Below the pieces are notes generated by a model, which saw only the letters and a list, made by a program, of their open reading frames with translations, searched no databases and was not told the DNA's origin. Shown one piece after another: positions 12,877 through 24,897 of a stretch of 64,000 nt of DNA. Origin of the DNA: Diplolepis rosae. Its lineage: Eukaryota; Arthropoda; Insecta; Hymenoptera; Diplolepididae. Every line of letters starts with the position of its first letter. The first letter of the stretch is position 1. Position numbers and translations under genes: made by a program. The DNA lies in contig JAPYXD010000308.1 in assembly GCA_030998225.1 (NCBI GenBank), positions 7,388,001 through 7,452,000 on the forward strand. The letters run 5' to 3'.

Positions 12877-13431
12877 GAGATCCAAATGATATTTCAATTA
12901 TCCAGTCATTTTGATAATTATATCTAGTAGTCCAAGTGCCTAAAATACATCTTCCTCAGGGAATTTAAGCCGAGAACTGAAATTTAAGATACCTAGTTTA
13001 TATTTTAGACATCCTGCCATTTTGAAAATAATAACTAGTAGTCCAAGTGCTTAAAAAACATCTTCCTCAGGGAATTTAAGCTGCGAACTGAAATTAAGGA
13101 TACCTGTTTTATATTATTTGGATCGTGTCATTTTGAAAATTATATATAGTACTCCAAGTGCCTGCAATACATCTTACTTATGGATTTCACGCTTCGAACT
13201 GAAATTTAAGATACCTGGTTTATATTTTAGGGATCCCGTCATTTTGAGAATTATATTTAGTAGTCCAGGTGCCTAAAATACATCTTCCTCAGGGAACTCA
13301 AGCTGAAAAATAAAATTTAAGATACCTAGTTTATATTTTAGAGATCCTGTCATTTCGAAAATTATATCTAGTATTCTAGGTGCTTAAAAATCATCTCCCT
13401 CAGGGAATTTAAGCTGAGAAATGAAAATTTA
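12877..13431 (+). repeat. P-Q-R-S-O 5-mer unit, copy 3 (555 bp)
   Basis: It is a direct tandem repeat of the previous 555 bp. Private changes are 'gatccaaatgat' opening P, 'tatatatagtactcc' in R and 'ggatttcacg' in R. A further P starts at 13432, then the order changes to E-F-G-H. Confidence 0.9.
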
Positions 13432-13540
13432 GAGATCCGAATGATATTTCAATTATCCAGTCATTTTGATAATTATATCTAGTAGTCCAAGTGCCTAAAA
13501 TAGATCTACGTCGGGAACTTGAGATGAGAGCTGAAAGTTA

Positions 13541-15301
13541 AGATACCTAGTTTATATTTTAGAAATCCTGTCATTTCGACAAAAATATCTAGTAGTCCAG
13601 GTGCTTAAAAAATATCTTAATCATGGATTTTGACCTGCGAACTGAAATTGAGGATACTTGTCTTATATTTTGTAGATCCCGTCATTTTGAAAATTATGTC
13701 TTGTAATCCAATTGCCAAAAATAGATCTACCTCGGGAACTTGAGCTGAGAACTGAAATTAAATATACCTGGTTTTTATTTTAGATAACCCGTCATTTTGA
13801 GAATTATATTTAGTAGTCCAGGAGCTTGAAATCATTTCCCTCCGGGAATTTATGCTGAGAAACGAAAATTTAGATATCCGAATGGTATTTCAATGATCCA
13901 GTCATTCTAAATTTACATCTAGTAGTCTAGAAGTTGAAATACACCTTCCTCAGGGAAGTTGATCTGACAACTTAAATTGAAGATACCTGGTTAATATTTT
14001 TGAGATCCCGTCATTTTGGGAAATATATTAATAGTCCAGGTACTTGAAAAACATCTTCTTCAGGGAAACTAAGATGAGAACTGAAATTTACGATACCTAG
14101 TTCGTATTTTAGAGATCCTGTCTTTTGGAAAATTATATTTAGTAGTCCAGGTGCTTAAAAAATATATTCCTCAGGGAATTTAAGCTGAAAACTGAAATTC
14201 AAGATAACTGGTTTATATATGAGAGATCCCGTCATTTTGAAAATTATATCTAGTAGTCCAAGTGCCTAAAATAGATCTTCCTCGGGGAACTTGAGCTGAG
14301 TACTGAAAGTTAAGATACCTGGTATATATTTTAGAGATCCTGTCATTTCGACAAAAATATCTAGTAGTCCAGGTGCTTAAAAAACATCTTCGTCATGGAT
14401 TTTAACCTGCGAACTGAAATTAAGGATACTTGGTTTATATTTTGTAGATCCCGTCATTTTGAAAATTATGTCTTGTAATCCAAGTGCCTAAAATAGATCT
14501 ACCTCGGGAACTGGAGCTGAGAACTGAAATTAAAGATACCTGGTTTATATTTTAGAGATCCTGTCATTTCGAAAATTATATCTAGTATTCTAGGTGCTTA
14601 AAAATCATCTCCCTCAGGGAATTTAAGCTGAGAAATGAAAATTTTGAGATCCGAATGATATTTCAATGTCATTTTGATAATTATATCTAGTAGTCCAAGT
14701 GCCTAAAATAGATCTACCTCGGGAAGTTGAGCCGAGAACTGAAAGTTAAGATACCTAGTTTATATTTTAGAGATCCTGTCATTACGAAAATTATATCTAG
14801 TAGTCCAGGTGCTTAAAAAACATCTTCGTCATGGAATTTAAGCTGAGAAATGAAAATTAAGAGATCCGATTGGTATTTCAATGATCCAGTCATTTTGATA
14901 ATTATATCTAGTAGTCCAAGTGCCTAAAATAGATCTACCTCGGGAAGTTGAGCCGAGAACTGGAAGTTAAGATACCTAGTTTATATTTTAGAGATACTGT
15001 CATTACGAAAATTATATTAAGAAGTCCAGCTGCCTAAAATACATCTTACTCTTGGAACTCAAGCTGAAAAATAAAATTTAAGATACCTAGTTTATATTTT
15101 AGAGATCCTGTCATTAGGAAAAATATATCTAGTAGTCCAGGTGCTTAATAACATCTCCCTCAGGGAATTTAAGCTGAGAAATGAAAATTTAGATATCCGA
15201 ATGGTATTTCAATGATCCAGTCATTCTAAAAATTACATCTAGTAGTCTAGGTGTTGAAATACACCTTCCTCAGGGAAGTTCAACTGACAACTTAAATTGA
15301 A
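13541..15301 (+). repeat. E-F-G-H, then irregular I-J'-M-E-F-O-P-K unit
   Basis: E-F-G-H of the 'atcttaatcatgg' form lead to I at 13982. From there to the next I at 15302 is 1320 bp. The unit begins I-J'-M-E-F-O, then has a shortened P ('tttcaatgtcatttt', an internal loss of about ten bases), K, and further P/K/S and H' monomers. P here has 'gaagttgagccgagaactg' followed by K with 'cattacg', the same P3'-K junction that forms the J-K junction of the 12-mer. Confidence 0.82.
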
Positions 15302-16072
15302 GATACCTGGTTAATATTTTTGAGATCCCGTCATTTTGGGAAATATATTAATAGTCCAGGTACTTGAAAAACATCTTCTTCAGGAAACTTAAGATAAGAA
15401 CTGAAATTTACGATACCTAGTTCGTATTTTAGAGATCCTGTCTTTTGGAAAATTATATTTAGTAGTCCAGGTGCTTAAAAAATATCCTCCTCAGGGAATT
15501 TAAGCTGAAAACTGAAATTCAAGATAACTGGTTTATATATGAGAGATCCCGTCATTTTGAAAATTATATCTAGTAGTCCAAGTGCCTAAAATAGATCTTC
15601 CTCGGGAACTTGAGCTGAGAACTGAAAGTTAAGATACCTGGTTTATATTTTAGAAATCCTGTCATTTCGACAAAAATATCTAGTAGTCCAGGTGATTAAA
15701 AAACATCTTAATCATGGATTTTGACCTGCGAACTGAAATTGAGGATACTTGTCTTATATTTTGTAGATCCCGTCATTTTGAAAATTATGTCTTGTAATCC
15801 AAGTGCCAAAAATAGATCTACCTCGGGAACTTGAGCTGAGAACTGAAATTAAATATACCTGGTTTTTATTTTAGATAACCCGTCATTTTGAGAATTATAT
15901 TTAGTAGTCCAGGAGCTTGAAATCATTTCCCTCCGGGAATTTATGCTGAGAAATGAAAATTTAGATATCCGAATGGTATTTCAATGATCCAGTCATTCTA
16001 AATTTACATCTAGTAGTCTAGGTGTTGAAATACACCTTCCTCAGGGAAGTTCAACTGACAACTTAAATTGAA
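15302..16072 (+). repeat. 7-mer HOR unit (771 bp)
   Basis: The order is I-J'-M-E-F-G-H. I has 'atatttttgagatccc', E has 'ggtgattaaaaaacatctt' followed by 'aatcatgg', and H has the 'tctaggtgttgaaatac' and 'aagttcaactg' form. The following unit is nearly identical. Confidence 0.93.
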
Positions 16073-16843
16073 GATACCTGGTTAATATTTTTGAGATCCC
16101 GTCATTTTGGGAAATATATTAATAGTCCAGGTACTTGAAAAACATCTTCTTCAGGGAACATAAGATGAGAACTGAAATTTACGATACCTAGTTCGTATTT
16201 TAGAGATCCTGTCTTTTGGAAAATTATATTTAGTAGTCCAGGTGCTTAAAAAATATCCTCCTCAGGGAATTTAAGCTGAAAACTGAAATTCAAGATAACT
16301 GGTTTATATATGAGAGATCCCGTCATTTTGAAAATTATATCTAGTAGTCCAAGTGCCTAAAATAGATCTTCCTCGGGAACTTGAGCTGAGAACTGAAAGT
16401 TAAGATACCTGGTTTATATTTTAGAAATCCTGTCATTTCGACAAAAATATCTAGTAGTCCAGGTGATTAAAAAACATCTTAATCATGGATTTTGACCTGC
16501 GAACTGAAATTGAGGATACTTGTCTTATATTTTGTAGATCCCGTCATTTTGAAAATTATGTCTTGTAATCCAAGTGCCAAAAATAGATCTACCTCGGGAA
16601 CTTGAGCTGAGAACTGAAATTAAATATACCTGGTTTTTATTTTAGGTAACCCGTCATTTTGAGAATTATATTTAGTAGTCCAGGAGCTTGAAATCATTTC
16701 CCTCCGGGAATTTATGCTGAGAAATGAAAATTTAGATATCCGAATGGCATTTCGATGATCCAGCCATTCTAAATTTACATCTAGTAGTCTAGGTGTTGAA
16801 ATACACCTTCCTCAGGGAAGTTCAACTGACAACTTAAATTGAA
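16073..16843 (+). repeat. 7-mer HOR unit (771 bp)
   Basis: It is a tandem copy of 15302-16072 sharing 'ggtgattaaaaaacatctt'. Differences are 'gaacataag' in I, 'aggtaacccg' in G and 'catttcgatgatccagcc' in H. Confidence 0.93.
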
Positions 16844-17836
16844 GTTACCTGGTTAATATTTTTGAGATCCCGTCATTTTGGGAAATATATTAATAGTCCA
16901 GGTACTTGAAAAACATCTTCTTCAGGGAACTTAAGATGAGAACTGAAATTTACGATACCTAGTTCGTATTTTAGAGATCCTGTCTTTTGGAAAATTATAT
17001 TTAGTAGTCCAGGTGCTTAAAAAATATCCTCCTCAGGGAATTTAAGCTGAAAACTGAAATTCAAGATAACTGGTTTATATATGAGAGATCCCGTCATTTT
17101 GAAAATTATATCTAGTAGTCCAAGTGCCTAAAATAGATCTTCCTCGGGAACTTGAGCTGAGAACTGAAAGTTAAGATACCTTGTTTATATTTTAGAGATC
17201 CTGTCATTTCGACAAAAATATCTAGTAGTCCAGGTGCTTAAAAAACATCTTCGTCATGGATTTTAACCTGCGAACTGAAATTAAGGATACTTGGTTTATA
17301 TTTTGTAGATCCCGTCATTTTGAAAATTATGTCTTGTAATCCAAGTGCCTAAAATAGATCTACCTCGGGAACTTGAGCTGAGAACTGAAAGTTAAGATAC
17401 CTGGTTTATATTTTAGAGATCCTGTCATTTCGAAAATTATATCTAGTATTCTAGGTGCTTAAAAATCATCTCCCTCAGGGAATTTAAGCTGAGAAATGAA
17501 AGTTTAGAGATCCGAATGATATTTCAATTATCCAGTCATTTTGATAATTATATCTAGTAGTCCAAGTGCCTAAAATAGATCTACGTCGGGAAGTTGAGCC
17601 GAGAACTGGAAGTTAAGATTCCTAGTTTATATTTTAGAGATCCTGTCATTAGGAAAAATATATCTAGTAGTCCAGGTGCTTAATAACATCTCCCTCAGGG
17701 AATTTAAGCTGAGAAATGAAAATTTAGATATCCGAATGGTATTTCAATGATCCAGTCATTCTAAAAATTACATCTAGTAGTCTAGGTGTTGAAATACACC
17801 TTAATCGGGGAAGTTGAGCTGACAACTGAAATTCAA
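16844..17836 (+). repeat. 9-monomer unit I-J'-M-E-F-O-P-K-H'/L (993 bp)
   Basis: I opens with 'gttacctgg' (a changed start). The unit begins like a 7-mer, then passes through O, P ('gaagttgagccgagaactgg') and K to a monomer that starts as H' and ends as L ('ggggaagttgagctgac'), entering A at 17837. It is the same length as 7019-8011 but has a different tail. Confidence 0.84.
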
Positions 17837-18170
17837 GATACCTGGTTTATATTTTAGAGATCCCGTCATTTTAAGGAATTAAATTTAGCAGTCCAGGCAC
17901 CTTAAATACACATTCCTCATGGAACGTAAGCTGCAAACTGAAATTAAGGATACCTAGATTATTTAATATAGATCGTACCATTTTGGAAATTAAGTTTAGT
18001 AGTCCAAAAGCCAAAAGTAGAAATTCCTCAGGAAACTTGAGCTGAGAACTGAACATTAAGATACCTAGTTCATATTTTAGACGTCCCTTTATTTTGAAAC
18101 TTATATCTATTAGTCCATAAACCTAAAAGAAAAATTCCTCTGGGAACTTGAGCTGAGAACTGAAAGTTAA
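17837..18170 (+). repeat. A-B-T trimer
   Basis: A starts at 17837, B at 17949 and T at 18060. A has 'atggaacgtaag'. B ends 'gaacattaag'. T is a rare type with 'acgtccctttattttgaaac', 'ctattagtccataaacc' and 'aaaagaaaaattcctctgg'. T occurs only here and at the right end of the window (63897), both times after an A-B that ends in 'gaacattaag'. Confidence 0.9.
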
Positions 18171-18832
18171 GATACCTGGTTTATATTTAAGAGATCCTGT
18201 CATTTCGACAAAAATATCTAGTAGTCCAGGTGCTTAAAAAACATCTTCGTCATGGATTTTAACCTGCGAACTGAAATTAAGTATACTTGGTTTATATTTT
18301 GTAGATCCCGTCGTTTTGAAAATTATATCTAGTGCTCCAAGTGCCTAAAATAGATCTTCCTCGGGAACTTGAGCTGAGAACTTAAATTGAAGATACCTGG
18401 TTAATATTTTAGAGATCCCGTCATTTTGGGAAATATATTAATAGACCAGGTACTTGAAAAACATCTTCTTCAGGGAACTTAAGATGAGAACTGAAATTTA
18501 CGATACCTAGTTCGAATTTTAGATATCCTGTCTTTTGGAAAATTATATTAAGTAGTCCAGGTGCTTAAAAAATATATACCTCGGGAAGCTGAGCCGAGAA
18601 CTGAAACTTAAGATACCTAGTTTATATTTTAGAGATCCTGTCATTACGAAAATTATATCTAGTAGTCCAGGTGCTTAGAAAACATCTTCCTCAGGGAATT
18701 TAAGCTGAGAAATGAAAATTAAGAGATCCGAATGGTATTTCAATGATCCAGTCTCTCTAAAAATTACATCCTGTAGTCTAGTTGTTGAAATACACCTGCC
18801 TCAGGGAAGTTGAGCTGACAACTGAAATTCAA
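18171..18832 (+). repeat. E-D'-I-J-K-L run preceding A-B
   Basis: E is at 18171, D' at 18282 (F-like start 'tgtagatcccgtcg', M-like body, H-like end 'gaacttaaattgaa'), I at 18392, J at 18502, K at 18612 and L at 18723. J already has the 12-mer form, 5' 'ctagttcg' with 3' 'cgggaagctgagccgag'. With 17837-18170 this gives a 996-bp A-to-A unit, A-B-T-E-D'-I-J-K-L. L has 'cagtctctctaaaa', a private change. Confidence 0.84.
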
Positions 18833-19055
18833 GATACCTGGTTTATATTTTAGAGATCCCGTCATTTTAAGGAATTAAATTTAGCAGTCCAGGCACCTTA
18901 AATACACATTCCTCATGGAACTTAAGCTGCAAACTGAAATTAAGGATACCTAGATTATTTAATATAGATCGTACCATTTTGGAAATTAAGTTTAGTAGTC
19001 CAAAAGCCAAAAGTAGAAATTCCTCAGGGAACTTGAGCTGAGAACTGAAAGTTAA
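18833..19055 (+). repeat. A-B pair, relic of 12-mer order
   Basis: A is at 18833 and B at 18945, with sequence very close to the consensus A-B of the main array about 6.5 kb downstream. The next monomer starts as C/E ('tcatttcgac') but changes to U after 'gtcctggtgcttgtaaat', so the 12-mer order breaks here. Confidence 0.9.
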
Positions 19056-19387
19056 GATACCTGGTTTATATTTTAGAGATCCTGTCATTTCGACAAAAAT
19101 ATCTAGTAGTCCTGGTGCTTGTAAATCATCTCCCTCAGTGGATTTAAGCAGAGAAATGAAAATTTAGATATCCGAATGGTATTTCAATGATTCAGTTATT
19201 CAAAAAATTACATCTAGTAGTCTGGGTGTTGAAATACACCTTCCTCAGGGAAGGTAAACTGACAACTTAAATTGAAGATACCTAGTTTATATTTTAGACA
19301 TCCTGCCATTTTCAAAATTATAACTAGTAGTCCAGGTGGCTAAAAAATATCTTCCGTAGGGAATTTAAGCTGAGAACTGAAATTCAA
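19056..19387 (+). repeat. U-H'-W cassette, copy 3 (C/U hybrid start)
   Basis: The first monomer is C in its 5' half and U in its 3' half. H' carries 'cagttattcaaaaaattac' and 'gtctgggtgttg'. W at 19277 has 'catcctgccattttcaaaa' and 'ggtggctaaaaaatatc'. It is followed by M with 'tatattgtagtcc'. Confidence 0.86.
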
Positions 19388-20930
19388 GATAACTGGTTTA
19401 TATATGAGAGATCCCGTCATTTTGAAAATTATATATTGTAGTCCAAGTGCCTAAAATAGATCTACCACGGGAACTTAAGCTGAGAACTGAATGTTAAGAT
19501 ACCTAGTTTATATTTTAGAGATCATGTCATTAGGAAAAATATATCTAGTAGTCCAGGTGCTTAATAACATCTCTTTCAGGGAACTTAAGCTGAGAAATGA
19601 CAATTTAGATATCCGAATGGTATTTCAATGATCCAGTCATTCTAAAAATTACATCTAATAGTCTAGGTGTTGAAATACACCTTCCTCAGGGAAGTTGAAC
19701 TGACAACTTAAATTGAAGATACCTGGTTAATATTTTTGAGATCCTGTCATTTTGGGAAATATATTAATAGTCCAGGTACTTGAAAAACATCTTCTTCAGG
19801 GAACATAAGATGAGAACTGAAATTTACGATACCTAGTTCGTATTTTAGAGATCCTGTCTTTTGGAAAATTATATTTAGTAGTCCAGGTGCTTAAAAAATA
19901 TCCTCCTCAGGGAATTTAAGCTGAAAACTGAAATTCAAGATAACTGGTTTATATATGAGAGATCCCGTCATTTTGAAAATTATATCTAGTAGTCCAAGTG
20001 CCTAAAATAGATCTTCCCCGGGAACTTGAGCTGAGAACTGAAAGTTAAGATACCTGGTTTATATTTTAGAGATCCTGTCATTTCGACAAAAATATCTAGT
20101 AGTCCAGGTGCTTAAAAAACATCTTCGTCATGAATTTTAACCTGCGAACTGAAATTAAGGATACTTGGTTCATATTTTGTAGATCCCGTCGTTTTGAAAA
20201 TTATATCTAGTAGTCCAAGTGCCTAAAATAGATCTACCTCGGGAAGTTGAGCCGAGAACTGAAAGTTAAGATACCTAGTTTATATTTTAGAGATCCTGCA
20301 ATTTCGACAAAAATATCTAGTAGTCCAGGTGCTTAAAAAACATCTTCGTCATGGATTTTAACCTGCGAACTGAAATTAAGGATACTTGGTTTATATTTTG
20401 TAGATCCGGTCATATTGAAAATTATGTCTTGTAATCCAAGTGCCAATAATAGATCTACCTCGGGAACTTGAGCTCAGAACTGAAATTAAAGATACCTGGT
20501 TTTTATTTTAGATAACCCGTCATTTTGAGAATTATATTTAGTAGTCCAGGAGCTTGAAATCATTTCCTTCCGGGAATTTATGCTGAGAAATGAAAATATA
20601 GATATCCGAATGGTATTTCAATGATCCAGTCATTTTGATAATTATATCTAGTAGTCCAAGTGCGTAAAATAGATCTACGTCGGGAACTTGAGATGAGAGC
20701 TGAAAGTTAAGATACCTAGTTTATATTTTAGAGATCCTGTCATTAGGAAAAATATATCTAGTAGTCCAGGTGCTTAATAACACCTCCCTCAGGGAATTTA
20801 AGCTGAGAAATGAAAATTTAGATATCCGAATGATATTTCAATGATCTAGTCATTCTAAAAATTACATCTAGTAGTCTAGGTGTTGAAATACACCTTCCTC
20901 AGGGTAGGTAAACTGACAACTTAAATTGAA
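19388..20930 (+). repeat. Mosaic: M-S-K/H', then I-J'-M-E-D' and E-F-G-P-K-H'
   Basis: An I starts at 19718 and the next at 20931 (1213 bp, eleven monomers). D' at about 20161 has 'cccgtcgttttg'. F near 20392 has the unusual 'gatccggtcatattg' and 'ccaataatag', shared with F at 21373 about nine monomers later. No homogeneous order is maintained. Confidence 0.78.
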
Positions 20931-21701
20931 GATACCTGGTTAATATTTTTGAGATCCCGTCATTTTGGGAAATATATTAATAGTCCAGGTACTTGAAAAA
21001 AATCTTCTTCAGGGAACATAAGATGAGAACTGAAATTTACGATACCTAGTTCGTATTTTAGAGACCCTGTCTTTTGGAAAATTATATTTACTAGTCCAGG
21101 TGCTTAAAAAATATATTCCTCAGGGAATTTAAGCTGAAAACTGATATTCAAGATAACTGGTTTATATATGAGAGATCCCGTCATTTTTAAAATTATATCT
21201 AGTAGTCCAAGTGCCTAAAATAGATCTTCCTCGGGAACTTGAGATGAGAAATGAAAGTTAAGATACCTGGTTTATATTTTAGAGATCCTGTCATTTCGAC
21301 AAAAATATCTAGTTGTCCAGGTGCTTAAAAAACATCTTCGTCATGGATTTTAACCTGCGAACTGAAATTAAGGATACTTGGTTTATATTTTGTAGATCCG
21401 GTCATATTGAATATTATGTCTTGTAATCCAAGTGCCAATAATAGATCTACCTCGGGAACTTGAGCTCAGAACTGAAATTAAAGATACCTGGTTTTTATTT
21501 TAGATAACCCGTCATTTTGAGAATTATATTTAGTAGTCCAGGAGCTTGAAATCATTTCCTTCCGGGAATTTATGCTGAGAAATGAATATTTAGATATCCG
21601 AATGGTATTTCAATGATCCAGTCATTCTAAATTTACATCTAGTAGTCTAGAAGTTGAAATACACCTTCCTCAGGGAAGTTGATCTGACAACTTAAATTGA
21701 A
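20931..21701 (+). repeat. 7-mer HOR unit (771 bp) with private variants
   Basis: I is at 20931, J' 21041, M 21152, E 21262, F 21373, G 21483 and H 21593. It carries 'ttactagtcc', 'ctgatattcaag', 'catttttaaaatt', 'gagatgagaaatg' and 'agttgtccagg'. The 316 bp from 21084 to 21399 recur without a difference at 61621-61936, on the far side of the main array. Confidence 0.92.
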
Positions 21702-23467
21702 GATACCTGGTTAATATTTTAGAGATCCCGTCATTTTGGGAAATATATTAATAGTCCAGGTACTTGAAAAAAATCTTCTTCAGGGAACATAAGATGAGAA
21801 CTGAAATTTACGATACCTAGTTCGTATTTTAGAGATCCTGTCTTTTGGAAAATTATATTAAGCAGTCCAGGTGCTTAAAAAATATCTTCCTCAGGGAATT
21901 TAAGCTGAAAACTGAAATTCAAGATAACTGGTTTATATTTTAGAGATCCTGTCATATCGAAAATTATATCTAGTATTCTAGGTGCTTAATAACATCTCCC
22001 TCATGGAATTTAAGCTGAGAAATGAAAATTTAGATATCCGAATGGTATTTCAATGATCCCGTCATTTTGAAAATTATATCTAGTAGTCCAAGTGCGTAAA
22101 ATAGATCTACGTCGGGAACTTGAGATGAGAGCTGAAAGTTAAGATACCTAGTTTATATTTTAGAGATCCTGTCATTAGGAAAAATATATCTAGTAGTCCA
22201 GGTGCTTAATAACATCTCCCTCAGGGAATTTAAGCTGCGAACTGAAATTAAGGATACCTGTTTTATATTATTTGGATCGTGTCATTTTGAATATTATCTT
22301 TAGTACTCAAAGTGCCTGCAATACATCTTACTTATGGATTTTACGCTTCGAACTGAAATTTAAGATACCTGGTTTATATTTTAGGGATCCCGTGATTTTG
22401 AGAATTATATTTAGTAGTCCAGGTGCCTAAAATACACATTCGTCATCGAACTTAACCTGCGAACTTAAATTAAGGAAACCTGTTTTATATTATTTGGATC
22501 GTGTCATTTTGAATATTATATTTAGTACTCAAAGTGCCTGCAATACATCTTACTTATGGATTTTACGCTCCGAACTGAAATTCAAGATACCTGGTTTATA
22601 TTTTAGGGATCCCGTCATTTCGAGAATTATATCTAGTAGTCCAGGTGCTTGTAAATCATCACCCTCAGGGGATTTAATCAGAGAAATGAAAATTTAGATA
22701 TCCGAATGGTATTTCAATGATCCAGTCATTCAAAAAATTACATCTAGTAGTCTGGGTGTTGAAATACAACTTCCTCATGGGAGGTAAACTGACAACTTAA
22801 ATTGAAGATACCTAGTTTATATTTTAGACATCCTGCCATTTTCAAAATTATAACTAGTAGTCCAGGTGGCTAAAAAATATCTTCCGTAGGGAATTTAAGC
22901 TGAGAACTGAAATTCAAGATAACTGGTTTATATATGAGAGATCCCGTCATTTTGAAAATTATATCTAGTAGTCCAAGTGCCTAAAATAGATCTACCACGG
23001 GAACTTAAGCTGAGAACTGAATGCTAAGATACCTAGTTTATATTTTAGAGATCCTGTCATTTCGAAAATTATATCTAGTATTCTAGGTGCTTAATAACAT
23101 CTCCCTCATGGAATTTAAGCTGAGAAATGAAAAGTTAGATATCCGAATGGTATTTCAATGATCCAGTCATTTTGATAATTATATCTAGTAGTCCAAGTGC
23201 GTAAAATAGATCTACGTCGGGAACTTGAGATGAGAGCTGAAAGTTAAGATACCTAGTTTATATTTTAGAGATCCTGTCATTAGGAAAAATATATCTAGTA
23301 GTCCAGGTGCTTAATAACATCTCCCTCAGGGAATTTAAGCTGAGAAATGAAAATTTAGATATCCGAATGGTATTTCAATGATCCAGTCATTCTAAAAATT
23401 ACATCTAGTAGTCTAGGTGTTGAAATACACCTTCCTCAGGGAAGTTCAACTGACAACTTAAATTGAA
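21702..23467 (+). repeat. Mosaic: I-J', O/P/K, R-S-R, U-H'-W, M-S-O-P-K-H'
   Basis: After I-J' (21702) the order goes to O/P/K hybrids, R at about 22252, S with 'cccgtgattttg', a divergent monomer with 'acacattcgtcatcgaac' and 'aaggaaacctg', R again, then the cassette at 22586. The stretch 22258-22569 recurs at 60919-61230 with one visible mismatch. A short chance plus-strand frame (22494-22697) crosses R and U and is not a gene. Confidence 0.8.
22586..22917 (+). repeat. U-H'-W cassette, copy 4
   Basis: The first monomer is S in its first ~30 bases ('agggatcccgtcatttcg') and U afterwards ('aatcatcaccctcagggg'). H' has 'aatacaacttcctcatggg', shared with the copies at 60029 and 60582. W starts at 22807 and is followed by M. 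Confidence 0.87.
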
Positions 23468-24127
23468 GATACCTGGTTAATATTTTTGAGATCCCGTCAT
23501 TTTGGGAAATATATTAATAGTCCAGGTACTTGAAAAACATCTTCTTCAGGGAACTTAAGATGAGAACTGAAATTTACGATACCTAGTTCGTATTTTAGAG
23601 ATCCTGTCTTTTGGAAAATTATATTTAGTAGTCCAGGTGCTTAAAAAATATCCTCCTCAGGGAATTTAAGCTGAAAACTGAAATTCAAGATAACTGGTTT
23701 ATATATGAGAGATCCCGTCATTTTGAAAATTATATCTAGTAGTCCAAGTGCCTAAAATAGATCTTCCTCGGGAACTTGAGCTGAGAACTGAAATTAAACA
23801 TACCTGGTTTATATTTTGTAGATCCCGTCATTTTGAAAATTATGTCTTGTAATCCAAGTGCCAAAAATAGATCTACCTCGGGAACTTGAGCTCAGAACTG
23901 AAATTAAAGATACCTGGTCTTTATTTTAGATAACCGGTCATTTTGAGAATTATATCTAGTAGTCCAGGTGCTTAATAACATCTCCCTCAGGGAATTTAAG
24001 CTGAGAAATGAAAATTTAGATATCCGAATGGTATTTCAATGATCCAGTTATTCAAAAAATTACATCTAGTAGTCTAGGTGTTGAAATACACCTTCCTCAG
24101 GAAGTTGAACTGACAACTTAAATTGAA
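23468..24127 (+). repeat. Six-monomer I-J'-M-F-G/U-H' unit (660 bp)
   Basis: E is missing: M passes directly to a monomer opening 'catacctgg' and continuing as F ('tgtagatcccgtc', then 'gtcttgtaatcc'). G has 'cctggtctttat' and 'gataaccggtc' and switches to a U/K-like 3' part. It is followed by I at 24128. Confidence 0.84.
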
Positions 24128-24897
24128 GATACCTGGTTAATATTTTTGAGATCCCGTCATTTTGGGAAATATATTAATAGTCCAGGTACTTGAAAAACAT
24201 CTTCTTCAGGGAACTTAAGATGAGAACGGAAATTTACGATACCTAGTTCGTATTTTAGAGATCGTGTCTTTTGGAAAATTATATTTAGTAGTCCAGGTGC
24301 TTAAAAAATATCCTCCTCAGGGATTTTAAGCTGAAAACTGAAATTTAAGATAACTGGTTTATATATGAGAGATCCCTTTATTTTGAAAATTATATCTAGT
24401 AGTCCAAGTGCCTAAAATAGATCTTCCTAGGGAACTTGAGCTGAGAACTGAAAGTTAAGATACCTGGTTCATATTTTAGAGATCCTGTCATTTCGACAAA
24501 AATATCTAGTAGTCCAGGTGCTTAAAAAAATCTTCGTCATGGATTTTAACCTGCGAACTGAAATTAAGGATACTTGGTTTATATTTTGTAGATCCCGTCA
24601 TTTTGACAATTATGTCTTGTAATCCAAGTGCCAAAAATAGATCTACCTCGGGAACTTGAGCTCAGAACTGAAATTAAAGATACCTGGGTTTTATTTTAGA
24701 TAACCCGTCATTTTGAGAATTATATTTAGTAGTCCAGGAGCTTGAAATCATTTCCTTCCGGGAATTTATGCTGATAAATGAAAATTTAGATATCCGAATG
24801 GTATTTCAATTATCCAGTTATTCTAAATTTACATCTAGTAGTCTAGAAGTTGAAATACACCTTCCTCTGGGAAGTTGATCTGACAACTAAAATTGAA
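24128..24897 (+). repeat. Last 7-mer before the main array (770 bp)
   Basis: I is at 24128, J' 24238, M 24349, E 24459, F 24569, G 24679 and H 24789. It is followed at 24898 by I and then the 12-mer form of J, so this is the exact 7-mer to 12-mer switch. M has 'gatccctttattttgaaaa', a change repeated in monomer D of the first 12-mer (25673). E is preceded by 'cttcctaggg' and opens 'ggttcata', F has 'gacaattatg' and G 'gggttttat', as in the unit at 8-778. H has 'cctctgggaag'. Confidence 0.92.

Larger units (their letters stand above)
10663..13540 (+). repeat. Mosaic zone dominated by the P-Q-R-S-O 5-mer
   Basis: Hybrid monomers (S5'/I3' at 10663, J5'/S3' at 10773) lead into O 10883, P 10994, Q 11105, R 11216, S 11327, O 11438. 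The run 10773-11548 recurs at 12101-12876 (offset 1328). Between them lies L-S/I-J/S-O-P (11549-12100). R is easily seen by 'attatttggatcgtgtc' and 'acatcttacttatgg'. Confidence 0.88.

Noticed and set aside
22494..22697. A 67-codon plus-strand open frame
   Set aside because: It crosses the R and S/U monomer boundary in scrambled satellite and is not open in related R monomers; a chance frame.
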